Source: Rhodanobacter sp. FW104-R8
GTDB lineage: Bacteria; Pseudomonadota; Gammaproteobacteria; Xanthomonadales; Rhodanobacteraceae
Direction of reading: 5' to 3'
Length of the DNA: 64,000 nucleotides
Assembly: GCF_001617365.1 (NCBI RefSeq)
Contig: NZ_LVJR01000025.1
Coordinates: 1 to 64,000 of the forward strand
Shown: piece by piece, positions 28,112-36,796 of the stretch
How positions within the stretch are numbered: the first letter of the stretch is position 1
Layout: every line of letters starts with the position of its first letter
Notes under the pieces: model-generated
What the model saw: the letters and a program-made list of their open reading frames with translations, nothing else
Databases searched by the model: none
What the model was told of the DNA's origin: nothing
Program-made: the position numbers and the translations under genes

Positions 28112-29316
28112 GCGCCACTGAATCCGCCACGACCTCCGTCGACGCCAATGACAGCGGCATGGCCGCGAAGGATCCGGCCAAGCGCCGCCGCACGCTGCTG
28201 ATCGTGGCCGGCGTCTTCATCCTCGCCGCGCTGGCCTGGTTCCTGCTCTGGTTCTTCGTGTTCTCCACCCGCGAGAAGACCGACAACGCCTACGTGGGCG
28301 GCAACCAGGTGGCGATCTCGGCACAGGTGCCGGGCACCGTGGTGGCGATCCTCGCCGACGATACCCAGCGCGTCGAGGCCGGCCAGGTGCTGGTGAAGCT
28401 GGACAGCACCGATGCCGACACCCGGCTCGCGCAGGCGCGCAGCGCGCTGGCCCAGTCCGTGCGCGGCGTGCGCCAGCAGACCAGCTCGGCGACCAGTGCC
28501 GACGCGCAGGTGGTCGCGGCGCGGCTCGACCTGAAGAAGGCCGAGGCGGATCTGCAACGGCGCCTGCCGCTGATTGCCGCCCAGGCCGAATCGCCGGAGA
28601 TCGTGCAGCACCTGCGCGACGGCGTGGACCAGGCGCGCGCCGCGGTGGACGCCGCCGCGGCGCAGTCCGCCGCGGCGCACGCGGCGATCGAGGGCACCGA
28701 CGTGGCGCAGAACCCGGTGGTGATGCAGGCCCGCGCGAACTTCCGCGCCGCCTGGGTCGCCGCGCAGCGCAACGCGATCTATGCGCCGGTATCCGGCTAC
28801 GTGGCCGAGCGCAGCGTGCAGCTGGGCAACAGCGTGCAGCCGGGCCAGCAATTGATGACCGTGGTGCCGCTGCACGACCTGTGGATCGACGCCAACTTCA
28901 AGGAAAGCCAGCTGCGCCACATCCGCATCGGCCAGCCGGCGACGATCGTCTCCGACCTGTACGGCAGCGACGCGGTCTACCACGGCAAGGTGGTCGGCCT
29001 GGGCGCCGGCACCGGCAGCGTGTTCTCGCTGCTGCCGGCGCAGAACGCCACCGGCAACTGGATCAAGGTGGTGCAGCGCGTGCCGGTGCGCATCGCGCTG
29101 GACAACAAGGAACTGGATCAGCACCCGCTGCGCATCGGCCTGTCCACCGACGTCACCGTCGACATCCGCAACGACCGGGGCAGCGTGCTGGCCAACCCGG
29201 CGACGCCGCAGCCGGTGGCGCAGACCGACGTCTACGAGCAGATGGCCAGCAAGGCCGACGCGGAAGCGGAGCGGATCATCCGCGCCAACCTGTCCCACGC
29301 CACCGCCGCAAACTGA
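28108..29316 (+). CDS. emrA: HlyD/EmrA-family membrane fusion protein
   Basis: A 402-residue periplasmic adaptor with one N-terminal TM helix (about 29-51), then the lipoyl/barrel-sandwich half-motif KTDNAYVGGNQVAISAQVPGTV, a helical hairpin (about 105-210), and the second half-motif IYAPVSGYVAERSVQLG. It bridges the inner-membrane pump and the outer-membrane channel. The start overlaps the preceding stop (ATGA). The family call is firm; the EmrA name rests on pairing with a DHA2 pump. Confidence 0.9.
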   Translation: MSATESATTSVDANDSGMAAKDPAKRRRTLLIVAGVFILAALAWFLLWFFVFSTREKTDNAYVGGNQVAISAQVPGTVVAILADDTQRVEAGQVLVKLDSTDADTRLAQARSALAQSVRGVRQQTSSATSADAQVVAARLDLKKAEADLQRRLPLIAAQAESPEIVQHLRDGVDQARAAVDAAAAQSAAAHAAIEGTDVAQNPVVMQARANFRAAWVAAQRNAIYAPVSGYVAERSVQLGNSVQPGQQLMTVVPLHDLWIDANFKESQLRHIRIGQPATIVSDLYGSDAVYHGKVVGLGAGTGSVFSLLPAQNATGNWIKVVQRVPVRIALDNKELDQHPLRIGLSTDVTVDIRNDRGSVLANPATPQPVAQTDVYEQMASKADAEAERIIRANLSHATAAN

Positions 29317-29324
29317 GCCGCAGC

Positions 29325-30887
29325 ATGGCCGCCACGCCGAACGACGCCGCCCCCGCCGCCCCGCCGAAGCCGCTGCACGGCGCGCCGCTGGCGCTGCTCA
29401 CCATCGCCGTCGCGTTCAGCACCTTCATGGAGGTGCTGGACATGACCATCGTTAACGTCGCGGTGCCGCACATCGCCGGCAGCCTCGGCGTGAGCCCCAG
29501 CGAAGGCACCTGGACGATCAGCTCCTACGCGCTGGCCAGCGCGATCATGCAGCCGCTCACCGGCTGGCTGGCGCGCCGCTTCGGCGAGGTGAAGACCTTC
29601 GTCGGCTCGGTGCTGCTGTTCGTGATCTTCTCGATGCTGTGCGGCCTGGCCACCAGCATGCCGATGCTGGTGATCGGCCGCCTGCTGCAGGGCGCCGGCT
29701 CCGGCCCGATGGTGGCGCTGTCGCTGACCCTGCTGCTGTCGAACTACCCGAAGGAGAAACAGGGCATCGCGCTGGCGCTGTGGGCGATGACCGTGGTGGT
29801 GGCGCCGATCTTCGGCCCGATCCTGGGCGGCTGGCTCACCGACAATTTCTCGTGGCCGTGGATCTTCTATATCAACCTGCCGGTGGGGCTGGCGGCGGCG
29901 GCGGTCACCTGGGGCCTGCTGCGCAAGCGCGAGACGAAGACCTACAAGGCGCCGATCGACGCGATCGGCCTGCTGCTGCTGGTGGTCGGCGTGGGCTGCC
30001 TGCAGTTCATGCTGGACAACGGCAACGACCACGACTGGTTCGCCTCGCCGATGATCCTCACCCTCGGCCTCACCGCGCTGGTCTGCCTCACCTTCCTGAT
30101 CGTGTGGGAGCTGCACGCGAAGCATCCGGTGGTGGATCTGTCGCTGTTCAAGGAGCGCAACTTCACCGTCGGCGTGATCAGCCTCTCGCTGGGCATGTTC
30201 GCGTTCTTCGGCATCAACGTGGTGTTTCCGCTGTGGCTGCAGATCACCCTGGGCTACACCGCCACCTGGGCCGGCCTGGCCACCGCGCCGGTCGGCGTGC
30301 TGGCGTTCCTGATCGCGCCGGTGCTGGGCAAGAACATGCACCGGCTGGACCTGCGCGCGGTGGTGACGTTCGCGTTCCTGGTGTTCGCCGGCACCGCGTA
30401 CTGGTTCTCCACCTTCGACAGCTCGGCCTCGTTCTCCACCCTGGTGGTGCCGCGCTTCGTGATGGGCCTGGCCATCCCCTGCTTCTTCATCCCGCTGAAC
30501 CAGGTCTACCTGTCCGGCCTGCCGGTGGACCAGATCGCCAGCGCCTCGGGCCTGTCCAACTTCTGCCGCACCATCGGCTCCAGCGTGTCCACTGCGATCA
30601 TGGTGACCCTGTGGCAGCATCGCGGCGAATCGCACCATGCCAGCCTGACCGAATACGTCAGCCCCGGCCATCCGGCGGCGACCGAGTTCGTCGGCCAGCT
30701 GTCGCATGCCGGGCTGTCGCACACGCAGAGCCTGGGCCTGGTCGACCAGTTGCTGACGCGCGAAGCGCTGACCCTGGCGGTGAACGACGTGTTCTGGGGG
30801 TGCGCGATCCTGTTCGTGCTGCTGATCCCGGTGCTGTGGTTCGCCAAGCCGCCGTTCGGCAGCGCCGGCGGCGCGGTCGGCCACTGA
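29325..30887 (+). CDS. emrB: DHA2-family MFS drug exporter (EmrB/QacA-like)
   Basis: A 520-residue inner-membrane antiporter with 14 predicted TM segments. The DHA2 motifs are present: LDMTIVNVAVPHIAG in TM1 with the conserved Asp, GWLARRFGEVK between TM2 and TM3, and GPILGGWLTDNFSWPWIFYINLP in TM5. With EmrA and the outer-membrane lipoprotein it forms a drug pump across both membranes. The gene ends 79 bp before phaR; no strong terminator is seen between them, only a hairpin. Confidence 0.92.
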   Translation: MAATPNDAAPAAPPKPLHGAPLALLTIAVAFSTFMEVLDMTIVNVAVPHIAGSLGVSPSEGTWTISSYALASAIMQPLTGWLARRFGEVKTFVGSVLLFVIFSMLCGLATSMPMLVIGRLLQGAGSGPMVALSLTLLLSNYPKEKQGIALALWAMTVVVAPIFGPILGGWLTDNFSWPWIFYINLPVGLAAAAVTWGLLRKRETKTYKAPIDAIGLLLLVVGVGCLQFMLDNGNDHDWFASPMILTLGLTALVCLTFLIVWELHAKHPVVDLSLFKERNFTVGVISLSLGMFAFFGINVVFPLWLQITLGYTATWAGLATAPVGVLAFLIAPVLGKNMHRLDLRAVVTFAFLVFAGTAYWFSTFDSSASFSTLVVPRFVMGLAIPCFFIPLNQVYLSGLPVDQIASASGLSNFCRTIGSSVSTAIMVTLWQHRGESHHASLTEYVSPGHPAATEFVGQLSHAGLSHTQSLGLVDQLLTREALTLAVNDVFWGCAILFVLLIPVLWFAKPPFGSAGGAVGH

Positions 30888-30888
30888 A

Positions 30889-30913
30889 ATGCTGCAGCCG
30901 CCGGTTGCAGCAT
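30889..30913. promoter_or_regulatory. TGC-rich inverted repeat upstream of phaR
   Basis: Perfect 8-bp arms ATGCTGCA (30889-30896) and TGCAGCAT (30906-30913) are separated by 9 bp. PhaR proteins are known to bind TGC-rich dyads and to repress themselves, and a related dyad stands before phaB. It may be a PhaR operator; it could also be a simple hairpin between emrB and phaR, as no U-run follows it. Confidence 0.45.
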
Positions 30914-30966
30914 GAAAAATCCCGTCCGACTGGTGCATCGCAATATCTTCTGCTAGCGTTCGCCGC

Positions 30967-31464
30967 ATGGCACAAACCAAACGCATCATCAAGAAGTATC
31001 CGAACCGGCGTCTCTACGACACGGAGATCTCCAGCTACATCACGCTGGAGGAAGTCCGCCAGCTGGTCCTGGACAACGAGGACTTCGAGGTCCGCGACGC
31101 CAAGACCGGCGAGGACCTGACCCGTTCGGTGCTGCTGCAGATCATCTCCGAGCACGAGGACAAGGGGCAGCCGATGCTGTCGCCGCAGTTGCTCAGCCAG
31201 ATCATCCGCTTCTACGGCGACTCGCTGCAGGGCTTCATGGGCCCTTACCTGGAGCGCAGCCTGCAAGTCTTTCTCGACCAGCAGACGCAGTTCCGCAGCC
31301 AGCTCAACAGCCTGATGGGGCAAACCCCCTGGAACACGCTGAACGACCTCACCGAGCGCAACCTCGCCGCGTTCCAGGCGCTGCAGCGCGGCCTGATGGA
31401 CACCGCCGCCAAGGTGATTCCCACCCCCGGTGCGACCGGCCGCAGCGGCAAGAAATCCGGCTGA
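30967..31464 (+). CDS. phaR: Polyhydroxyalkanoate synthesis repressor PhaR
   Basis: A 165-residue regulator of storage-polymer metabolism that senses PHA and represses phasin and PHA genes. The N-terminal DNA-binding/accumulation domain begins KRIIKKYPNRRLYDTEISSYITLEEV (the signature of the family), and a second PHB-binding region (about 65-120) includes LSQIIRFYGDSLQGFMGPYLE. The neighbour phaB supports a PHA role, although no PHA synthase gene is in the window. Confidence 0.95.
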   Translation: MAQTKRIIKKYPNRRLYDTEISSYITLEEVRQLVLDNEDFEVRDAKTGEDLTRSVLLQIISEHEDKGQPMLSPQLLSQIIRFYGDSLQGFMGPYLERSLQVFLDQQTQFRSQLNSLMGQTPWNTLNDLTERNLAAFQALQRGLMDTAAKVIPTPGATGRSGKKSG

Positions 31465-31527
31465 TTCCGGCCTGACTCCCACGGCGCGCTTCGGCGTGCC
31501 GTTCGCTTGTCCCCCATCCCGATCGCT

Positions 31528-31546
31528 GCAGCACAACATATGCTGC
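31528..31546. promoter_or_regulatory. TGC-rich inverted repeat upstream of phaB
   Basis: GCAGCA (31528-31533) and TGCTGC (31541-31546) form a 6-bp dyad with a 7-bp spacer, 32 bp before the phaB start. It shares its core with the dyad upstream of phaR, so both may be PhaR sites. The binding is inferred, not shown. Confidence 0.4.
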
Positions 31547-31578
31547 CCTGCGGCATGAGCGCACCGATGGATCCGAAC

Positions 31579-32340
31579 ATGACTCGAACCGGCCTTTCTT
31601 CCCGCCTTGCCCTGGTCACCGGCGGCATCGGCGGCCTCGGCACGGAAATCTGCCGGCAGCTGGCCCGCACCGGGCGCAAGGTGGTCGCGCTGGACCTGGC
31701 TTCGCGCGAAGAGCGCGTGGCCGCATTCCACGATGAGGTCGCCGGCTTCGAGGGCGCCATCGCGTTCGAGCCGGCCGACGTCAGCGATTTCGACAACTGC
31801 CGGCATCTGGTCGAACGGATCGAGCAGCAGCACGGCAGCGTCGACATCCTGGTCAATGCCGCCGGCATCACCCGCGACGCCAGCCTGCGCAAGATGACGC
31901 CGCAGCAATGGCACGAGCTGATGCGGGTGAACCTGGACGGCGTGTTCAACATGTGCCGCCACGTGGTCGAGGGCATGGCCGCGCGCGGCTTCGGCCGCAT
32001 CGTCAACATCAGCTCGGTGAACGGCCAGACCGGCCAGTTCGGCCAGACCAACTACTCCGCCGCCAAGGCCGGCGTGCACGGCTTCAGCATGGCGCTGGCG
32101 CGCGAGACCGCGCGCAAGGGCGTTACCGTCAACACCGTCTCGCCCGGCTACTGCGACACCCCGATGGTCGCCGCCGTGCCCGCCGAGATCCGCGCGCAGA
32201 TCATCGCCGACATCCCGGTGGGCCGGCTCGGCCTGCCGTCCGACATCGCCCGCGCCGTGGCCTTCCTCACCGCCGACGACGCCGGCTACATCACCGGCGC
32301 CAACCTGCCGGTGAACGGCGGCTACTTCATGAGTTTCTGA
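31579..32340 (+). CDS. phaB: Acetoacetyl-CoA reductase (SDR family)
   Basis: PhaB reduces acetoacetyl-CoA to (R)-3-hydroxybutyryl-CoA with NADPH, the second step in PHB synthesis. The 253-residue protein is a classical short-chain dehydrogenase: cofactor motif VTGGIGGLG (13-21), NAAG (93-96), Ser in NISSVNGQ (143-150) and YxxxK with Tyr159 and Lys163. GQTNYSAAKAG is typical of PhaB. Several upstream ATGs are in frame; 31579 (MTRTGLSSRL) leaves the right length before the cofactor motif. Confidence 0.9.
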   Translation: MTRTGLSSRLALVTGGIGGLGTEICRQLARTGRKVVALDLASREERVAAFHDEVAGFEGAIAFEPADVSDFDNCRHLVERIEQQHGSVDILVNAAGITRDASLRKMTPQQWHELMRVNLDGVFNMCRHVVEGMAARGFGRIVNISSVNGQTGQFGQTNYSAAKAGVHGFSMALARETARKGVTVNTVSPGYCDTPMVAAVPAEIRAQIIADIPVGRLGLPSDIARAVAFLTADDAGYITGANLPVNGGYFMSF

Positions 32341-32418
32341 GGAACGCTCCGGCCGCACGGGATTGCAGTCGCGCGCCGCTTGCGGAACAGTGGGCGGACT
32401 TTCTCCACGGACCGCAGC

Positions 32419-33873
32419 ATGGCGCAGCCCACCATCACCCTCATCGGCGGCGGCCTGGTCGGCGCGCTGCTGGCGCAGCAGCTGGCCGGACGCGGCTTTG
32501 CCGTCGAGGTGTTCGAAAAGCGGCCTGATCCACGGCTGGCCGGCATCCTGGGCCGCTCCAGCGCATCCTACGCCCGCGGCACTCGTCCATCCATGGACAG
32601 CGGCGGCCGCTCGATCAACCTGGCACTAGCCGAGCGCGGCCTGCAGGCGTTGCGCACGGCGGGCCTGGCCGACGACGTGTTGCGGCATGCGGTGATGATG
32701 CGCGGGCGCATGGTGCACACGCAGGACGGCGCCAGCGGCCTGCAGCGCTACGGCGTGGACGACAGCGAGGTGATCTGGTCGGTCTCGCGCGGCGCGCTGA
32801 ACATGCTGCTGCTGGACGCGGCCGAGGCGGCCGGCGTGCGCTTCCACTTCGGCCAGTCGCTGGTCGGCGCCGACCTCGACCGGCAGCGCATCCGGCTCGC
32901 CGACGAGGCGGGCGTGCAGCGCGAACGGGATGCCGGGCTGCTGATCGGCGCCGACGGCGCCGGCTCCGCGGTGCGCGCGGCGATGAACGCGCATGCGCCG
33001 CTGGGCGAACGGATCGAATCGCTCGGCCACGGCTACAAGGAGCTGGAGATCCCGCCGGCCGGCGAATTGCCGCCCGCGGTGCTGCAGCACAGCGGCGGCC
33101 ACGACCAGTTCGCGCTGGAGCCCCACGCGCTGCACATCTGGCCGCGCGGCGGCTACATGTGCATCGCGCTGCCGAATACCGAAGGCAGCTTCACGGTGAC
33201 CTTGTTCCTGCCGGCGCAAGGCGCCGCGCCGAGCTTCGCCACCCTGCCCGACGCCACTGCCGCGGCCGCGTTCTTCCGCGAACAGTTCCCGGGCCTGCTG
33301 CCGCTGATCCCGCGCTTCGGCGAGGATTTCGACAGCCACCCGGTCGGCACGCTGTCCACCCTGTACCTCGAGCGCTGGCACCTGGACGGCCGCGCGCTGC
33401 TGCTCGGCGACGCGGCGCACGCGATCGTGCCGTTCCACGGCCAGGGCATGAACTGCGGCTTCGAGGACACCGTGGTGCTGACGGACCTGCTGGCCGAGGC
33501 GCCGGACGACAGCGCCGGGGTGTTCGCCGAATTCCAGCGCGTGCGCCAGCCGAACGCCGACGCGATCGCCGCGATGGCGCTGGAGAACTACGTCGAGATG
33601 CGCGACTCGGTGGCCGACCCGCACTACCTGGCCAAGCGCGAACTGGGTGGCGCGCTGGCCGCGCGGATCCCCGGCCATTACATGACGCGCTATCGCCTGG
33701 TGACCTTCACCCACGTGCCCTATGCCTACGCGCTCGAACGCGGCCGGGCGCAGGACCATTTGCTGGAACAGCTGCTGCGCGACACGCCGAACGTGGCGGA
33801 TATCGACATCGAAGCCGCCGCGCGGCTGTTCCAGTCAAAGCTAGAGCCACTGCCGAGACTGCGCCATGGATGA
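32419..33873 (+). CDS. kmo: Kynurenine 3-monooxygenase
   Basis: KMO hydroxylates L-kynurenine to 3-hydroxykynurenine, a step in the tryptophan-to-quinolinate (NAD) route. The 484-residue FAD enzyme has the dinucleotide fold ITLIGGGLVGALLAQQL, the substrate-side GGRSINLALAERG, and the second FAD motif LLLGDAAHAIVPFHGQGMNCGFED. The C-terminus lacks the long membrane helix of the mitochondrial enzyme. Its last codons overlap the start of the DUF3293 gene by 8 bp. Other kynurenine-pathway genes are not in view. Confidence 0.93.
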   Translation: MAQPTITLIGGGLVGALLAQQLAGRGFAVEVFEKRPDPRLAGILGRSSASYARGTRPSMDSGGRSINLALAERGLQALRTAGLADDVLRHAVMMRGRMVHTQDGASGLQRYGVDDSEVIWSVSRGALNMLLLDAAEAAGVRFHFGQSLVGADLDRQRIRLADEAGVQRERDAGLLIGADGAGSAVRAAMNAHAPLGERIESLGHGYKELEIPPAGELPPAVLQHSGGHDQFALEPHALHIWPRGGYMCIALPNTEGSFTVTLFLPAQGAAPSFATLPDATAAAAFFREQFPGLLPLIPRFGEDFDSHPVGTLSTLYLERWHLDGRALLLGDAAHAIVPFHGQGMNCGFEDTVVLTDLLAEAPDDSAGVFAEFQRVRQPNADAIAAMALENYVEMRDSVADPHYLAKRELGGALAARIPGHYMTRYRLVTFTHVPYAYALERGRAQDHLLEQLLRDTPNVADIDIEAAARLFQSKLEPLPRLRHG

Positions 33874-34273
33874 AGCCCTGCTCGAAGCGTTTCACGCCAC
33901 CGCCTATCACGTCTGCCTGGATACGGTGACCTGGGCAACGATCCGCGTGGACCTGCCCCTGCCGGCCCGGCTCGCGGCCGCGGTCGGTTCGCGCCCGTGG
34001 GCATTCATTACGGCATGGAATCCGCAGGCGCGCCGACGCCCGCCGGCGGAGAACCTGGCCGCACAGGGCGAACTGCTGGCCGCACTGCAGGCCCAGCCCG
34101 GCGTCGTCGTCCATCCGGCCATCGGGGTCGGCACTTCCGGCTGGAGCGAGCCCAGCCTGTTCGTCGCGGGGGCGGCTGTCCCCGTGCTGGACAAGCTGGC
34201 CAGGACCCACGGGCAGCTGGCCTACGTGCACGGCGAAGCCGGCAGCGCCGCCCTGCTGCGGGTGCTGGACTGA
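33866..34273 (+). CDS. DUF3293 domain-containing protein
   Basis: A 135-residue soluble protein of unknown function. DUF3293 features are visible: an early Tyr-rich segment, WAFITAWNPQARRRPPAENLAAQGEL in the middle, and a Gly/Trp-containing GVGTSGWSEPSLFVAG followed by a hydrophobic helix. It overlaps the 3' end of kmo by 8 bp, so it is translated from the same message, but that does not show a shared role. Confidence 0.8.
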   Translation: MDEALLEAFHATAYHVCLDTVTWATIRVDLPLPARLAAAVGSRPWAFITAWNPQARRRPPAENLAAQGELLAALQAQPGVVVHPAIGVGTSGWSEPSLFVAGAAVPVLDKLARTHGQLAYVHGEAGSAALLRVLD

Positions 34274-34334
34274 CCCGCGCAGCGGCAGCGCGCCGCATGG
34301 ACAAGCGCCCTCGGCATTGCGGACAATCGAGGCG

Positions 34335-34970
34335 ATGACCGCCGCCGACACCGCCATGCCCCTGCTCGAAGCTCGGGCCTTGAGCTTTTTTCGCCAGGAC
34401 GAGCCGGTGTTCGCACCGCTGGACTTCCGGTTGCGCGCGGGCGAACTGGCCCTGGTCGAAGGCGACAACGGCAGCGGCAAGACCACCCTGCTGCGCATGC
34501 TGGCCGGGTTGCTGCACATCGGCGCCGGCGAGCTGCACTGGCGCGGCGAACCGCTGCAGCGCGACCGCTGCGCCGGCGAGATCCTGTTCCTCGGCCACCA
34601 GCTCGGTCTCAAGGCGGATCTCAGCCCGCGCGAGAACCTGCACGTCGCCGCCGGCCTGCACGGCATTCGTGACGGCGCCAGCGTGGCCGCGGTACTGGCC
34701 CGGATCGGCCTGCGCGGCTACGAGGACGAACCGGTGCGCCGGCTGTCGGCCGGCCAGAAGAAGCGCGCCGCGCTGGCCCGGCTGCTGTTGCTGCCGGCCA
34801 GCCTGTGGCTGCTCGACGAGCCATACGCGAACCTCGACCGCATCGGCATCGCGCTGGTGAACGCATTGCTGGAAGCGCACACCGACGCCGGTGGCGCGGT
34901 GATGGTCACCAGCCACGGCACGGTGAGCTTCCATGGCGGCGAGCCGCGACGGATCCGCATGCATGATTAA
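34335..34970 (+). CDS. ccmA: Heme exporter ATP-binding protein CcmA
   Basis: A 211-residue ABC ATPase that, with CcmB, CcmC and CcmD, releases holo-CcmE from its loading complex during cytochrome c maturation. Walker A is EGDNGSGKTTLLR, the signature is LSAGQKKRAALARL, and Walker B is LWLLDEPYANLD. The start at 34335 (MTAADTAMPLLEARAL) follows a clear gene-start layout. It begins the nine-gene ccm operon, though a 153-bp repeat-bearing gap separates it from ccmB. Confidence 0.92.
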   Translation: MTAADTAMPLLEARALSFFRQDEPVFAPLDFRLRAGELALVEGDNGSGKTTLLRMLAGLLHIGAGELHWRGEPLQRDRCAGEILFLGHQLGLKADLSPRENLHVAAGLHGIRDGASVAAVLARIGLRGYEDEPVRRLSAGQKKRAALARLLLLPASLWLLDEPYANLDRIGIALVNALLEAHTDAGGAVMVTSHGTVSFHGGEPRRIRMHD

Positions 34971-34989
34971 GGTGACCGGAAACTCCATG

Positions 34990-35117
34990 CATGGACCCCT
35001 CCCCCTGCTTGCCCCGAAGGGACTTCCTTCGGTCGCAGGGGAAGGCCGGGAGAGGGTTCACTCTTGCGCAAGAGCGTTACCCATCCCCAACCCTCCCCTG
35101 CGCGCAGGGGAGGGAGC
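34990..35117. repeat. Palindromic repeats between ccmA and ccmB
   Basis: The 153-bp gap holds CCCTCCCC-type hairpins, the clearest being CCCTCCCCTGC facing GCAGGGGAGGG around 35092-35117, plus a half-copy near 34998-35045. This is the same family as at 73-185. The right edge lies only a few bases before the ccmB ribosome-binding region, so the repeat could affect ccmB translation. Confidence 0.7.
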
Positions 35118-35123
35118 ACAACG

Positions 35124-35810
35124 ATGAACCGTCCCGCCCTTACCAGCGCCTGCGCCGCGATGCTGCGGCGCGACCTCACCCTCGCCTGGCGCCGGCGCGG
35201 CGACATCGCGATGCCGGTGCTGTATGCGCTGATCGTGACTACGCTGTTCCCGTTCGCGCTGGGCCCGGAGGACACCCTGCTGCAGCGGATCGCCGGCGGC
35301 GTGGTACTGGTCACCGTGCTGCTGGCGATGCTGCTGGCGCTGGACGCGATGTTCTCCAGCGACATCGAGGACGGCTCGCTGGAGCAACTGGTGCTGGCGC
35401 CGCAGCCGCTGGCGCTGATGCTGGGCATGAAGATCCTCGCCCACTGGCTCGCCACCGCGCTGCCGCTGATCCTGATCGCGCCGCTGATGGCCGCGATGCT
35501 GCACCTGCCCGGCGCGGTGATCCCGGTGCTGCTGCTGGCGCTGGCGCTGGCCACGCCGCTGCTCAGCCTGCTCGGCGCGGTGCTGGTGGCGCTGACGGCC
35601 GGCACCCGGCGCTCTGGTATGCTGCTCGCCTTGATGCTGTTGCCGCTTTGCGTGCCGGCCGTGATCTTCGCCGCCGGCGCCGTGGCGGCCGCCCAACAGG
35701 GTTTGCCGTGGCTCGCACCGGTCGCCTGGCTCGCTGCCGCCCTGGTGCTGGCCGTGGTGCTGGCGCCACTGGCCTGCGCGGCGGCCCTCCGTATTGCCCT
35801 GGATGCTTGA
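35124..35810 (+). CDS. ccmB: Heme exporter protein CcmB
   Basis: A 228-residue inner-membrane permease with six TM helices. Family features include LRRDLTLAWRRRGDIAMPVLYALIVTTLFPFALGP at the N-terminus and FSSDIEDGSLEQLVLAPQPL after TM2. It partners CcmA. The start at 35124 (MNRPALTSACAAML) follows GGGAG upstream; a longer start at 35064 would encode part of the repeat and is rejected. Confidence 0.93.
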   Translation: MNRPALTSACAAMLRRDLTLAWRRRGDIAMPVLYALIVTTLFPFALGPEDTLLQRIAGGVVLVTVLLAMLLALDAMFSSDIEDGSLEQLVLAPQPLALMLGMKILAHWLATALPLILIAPLMAAMLHLPGAVIPVLLLALALATPLLSLLGAVLVALTAGTRRSGMLLALMLLPLCVPAVIFAAGAVAAAQQGLPWLAPVAWLAAALVLAVVLAPLACAAALRIALDA

Positions 35811-35816
35811 TGGGTT

Positions 35817-36575
35817 ATGTCTAGCTGGATTCCGCTCTGGTTGCACAAGCTCGGCTCGCCGCCGACGTTCTACCGCTTCGCCGGCACGCTGCAGCCATGG
35901 GCGACGGCGCTGGCGCTGCTGCTCGGCGTTGTCGGGCTGTACGGCGGCCTGGTGCTGGCGCCGGCCGACTACCAGCAGGGCGACGCCTACCGGATCATCT
36001 TCATCCACGTGCCCAGCGCGTGGATGAGCATGTTCATCTACGGGGTGATGGGCGTGGCCTCGTTCATCGCGCTGGTATGGCGGATCAAGCTGGCCGAGGT
36101 GGTGGCGATGGAGTCGGCGCCGATCGGCGCGGCGTTCACCTTCATCACCCTGGTCACCGGCTCGCTGTGGGGCAAGCCGATGTGGGGCACCTGGTGGACC
36201 TGGGACGCGCGGCTCACCTCCGAGCTGGTGCTGCTGTTCCTGTTCCTCGGCGTGATCGGGCTGTACCACGCGTTCGAGGATCGCCGCCAGGGCGCGCGCG
36301 CCGCGGCGTTCCTCGCCATCATCGGCATCATCAACGTGCCGATCGTGCATTTCTCGGTGAACTGGTGGAATACCCTGCACCAGGGCAGCACGGTCAACGT
36401 GTTCGGCCCGTCGAAGATCTCCGGCGCCATGCTGTGGCCGCTGCTGACGGTGACCCTGGCCACCAAGTTCTACTACGTCGCCAGCCTGTGCCGCCGCGCG
36501 CGCACCGACCTGCTGGATCTGGAGAGCGGCAAGGACTGGGTGCGCCGGATCGCCGAAGACGAGGCCGGCCGATGA
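35817..36575 (+). CDS. ccmC: Heme exporter protein CcmC
   Basis: A 252-residue inner-membrane protein with six TM helices that loads heme onto CcmE. The tryptophan-rich WWD signature is present as GKPMWGTWWTWDARLTSEL. Conserved periplasmic histidines appear in FIHVPSAWMS and IVHFSVNWWNTLHQG. It overlaps ccmD by 4 bp. Length matches the family. Confidence 0.95.
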   Translation: MSSWIPLWLHKLGSPPTFYRFAGTLQPWATALALLLGVVGLYGGLVLAPADYQQGDAYRIIFIHVPSAWMSMFIYGVMGVASFIALVWRIKLAEVVAMESAPIGAAFTFITLVTGSLWGKPMWGTWWTWDARLTSELVLLFLFLGVIGLYHAFEDRRQGARAAAFLAIIGIINVPIVHFSVNWWNTLHQGSTVNVFGPSKISGAMLWPLLTVTLATKFYYVASLCRRARTDLLDLESGKDWVRRIAEDEAGR

Positions 36576-36778
36576 GCGCACTGCAGCACTTTTTCGCGAT
36601 GGGCGGCTACGCCGCCTACGTGTGGCCGGCCTACGCGCTGTTCTTCGCCGTGCTGGTGGCCGACACCGTCGCGCCGCGGCTGCGCCGCCGCCGCGTGCTG
36701 ACGGAACTTCGTGCCCGCCTGGCGCGTCAGAGCGCGCGACAGGAACGCAAGCCCCCTTCCACTCCAGCGTCCCCCTGA
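36572..36778 (+). CDS. ccmD: Heme exporter protein CcmD
   Basis: A 68-residue single-TM protein (about 13-33) with the CcmD pattern of a Gly-Tyr-Ala aromatic N-terminus (MGGYAAYVWPAYALFF) and a basic cytoplasmic tail. It is needed for release of holo-CcmE from CcmABC. The start overlaps the ccmC stop (ATGA). Confidence 0.9.
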   Translation: MSALQHFFAMGGYAAYVWPAYALFFAVLVADTVAPRLRRRRVLTELRARLARQSARQERKPPSTPASP

Positions 36779-36796
36779 CCGGGGCGGTCGATCGCC

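Noticed and set aside
35064-35123. Longer start for ccmB at 35064
   Set aside because: It would translate an intergenic palindromic repeat, and the ATG at 35124 has the ribosome-binding site.
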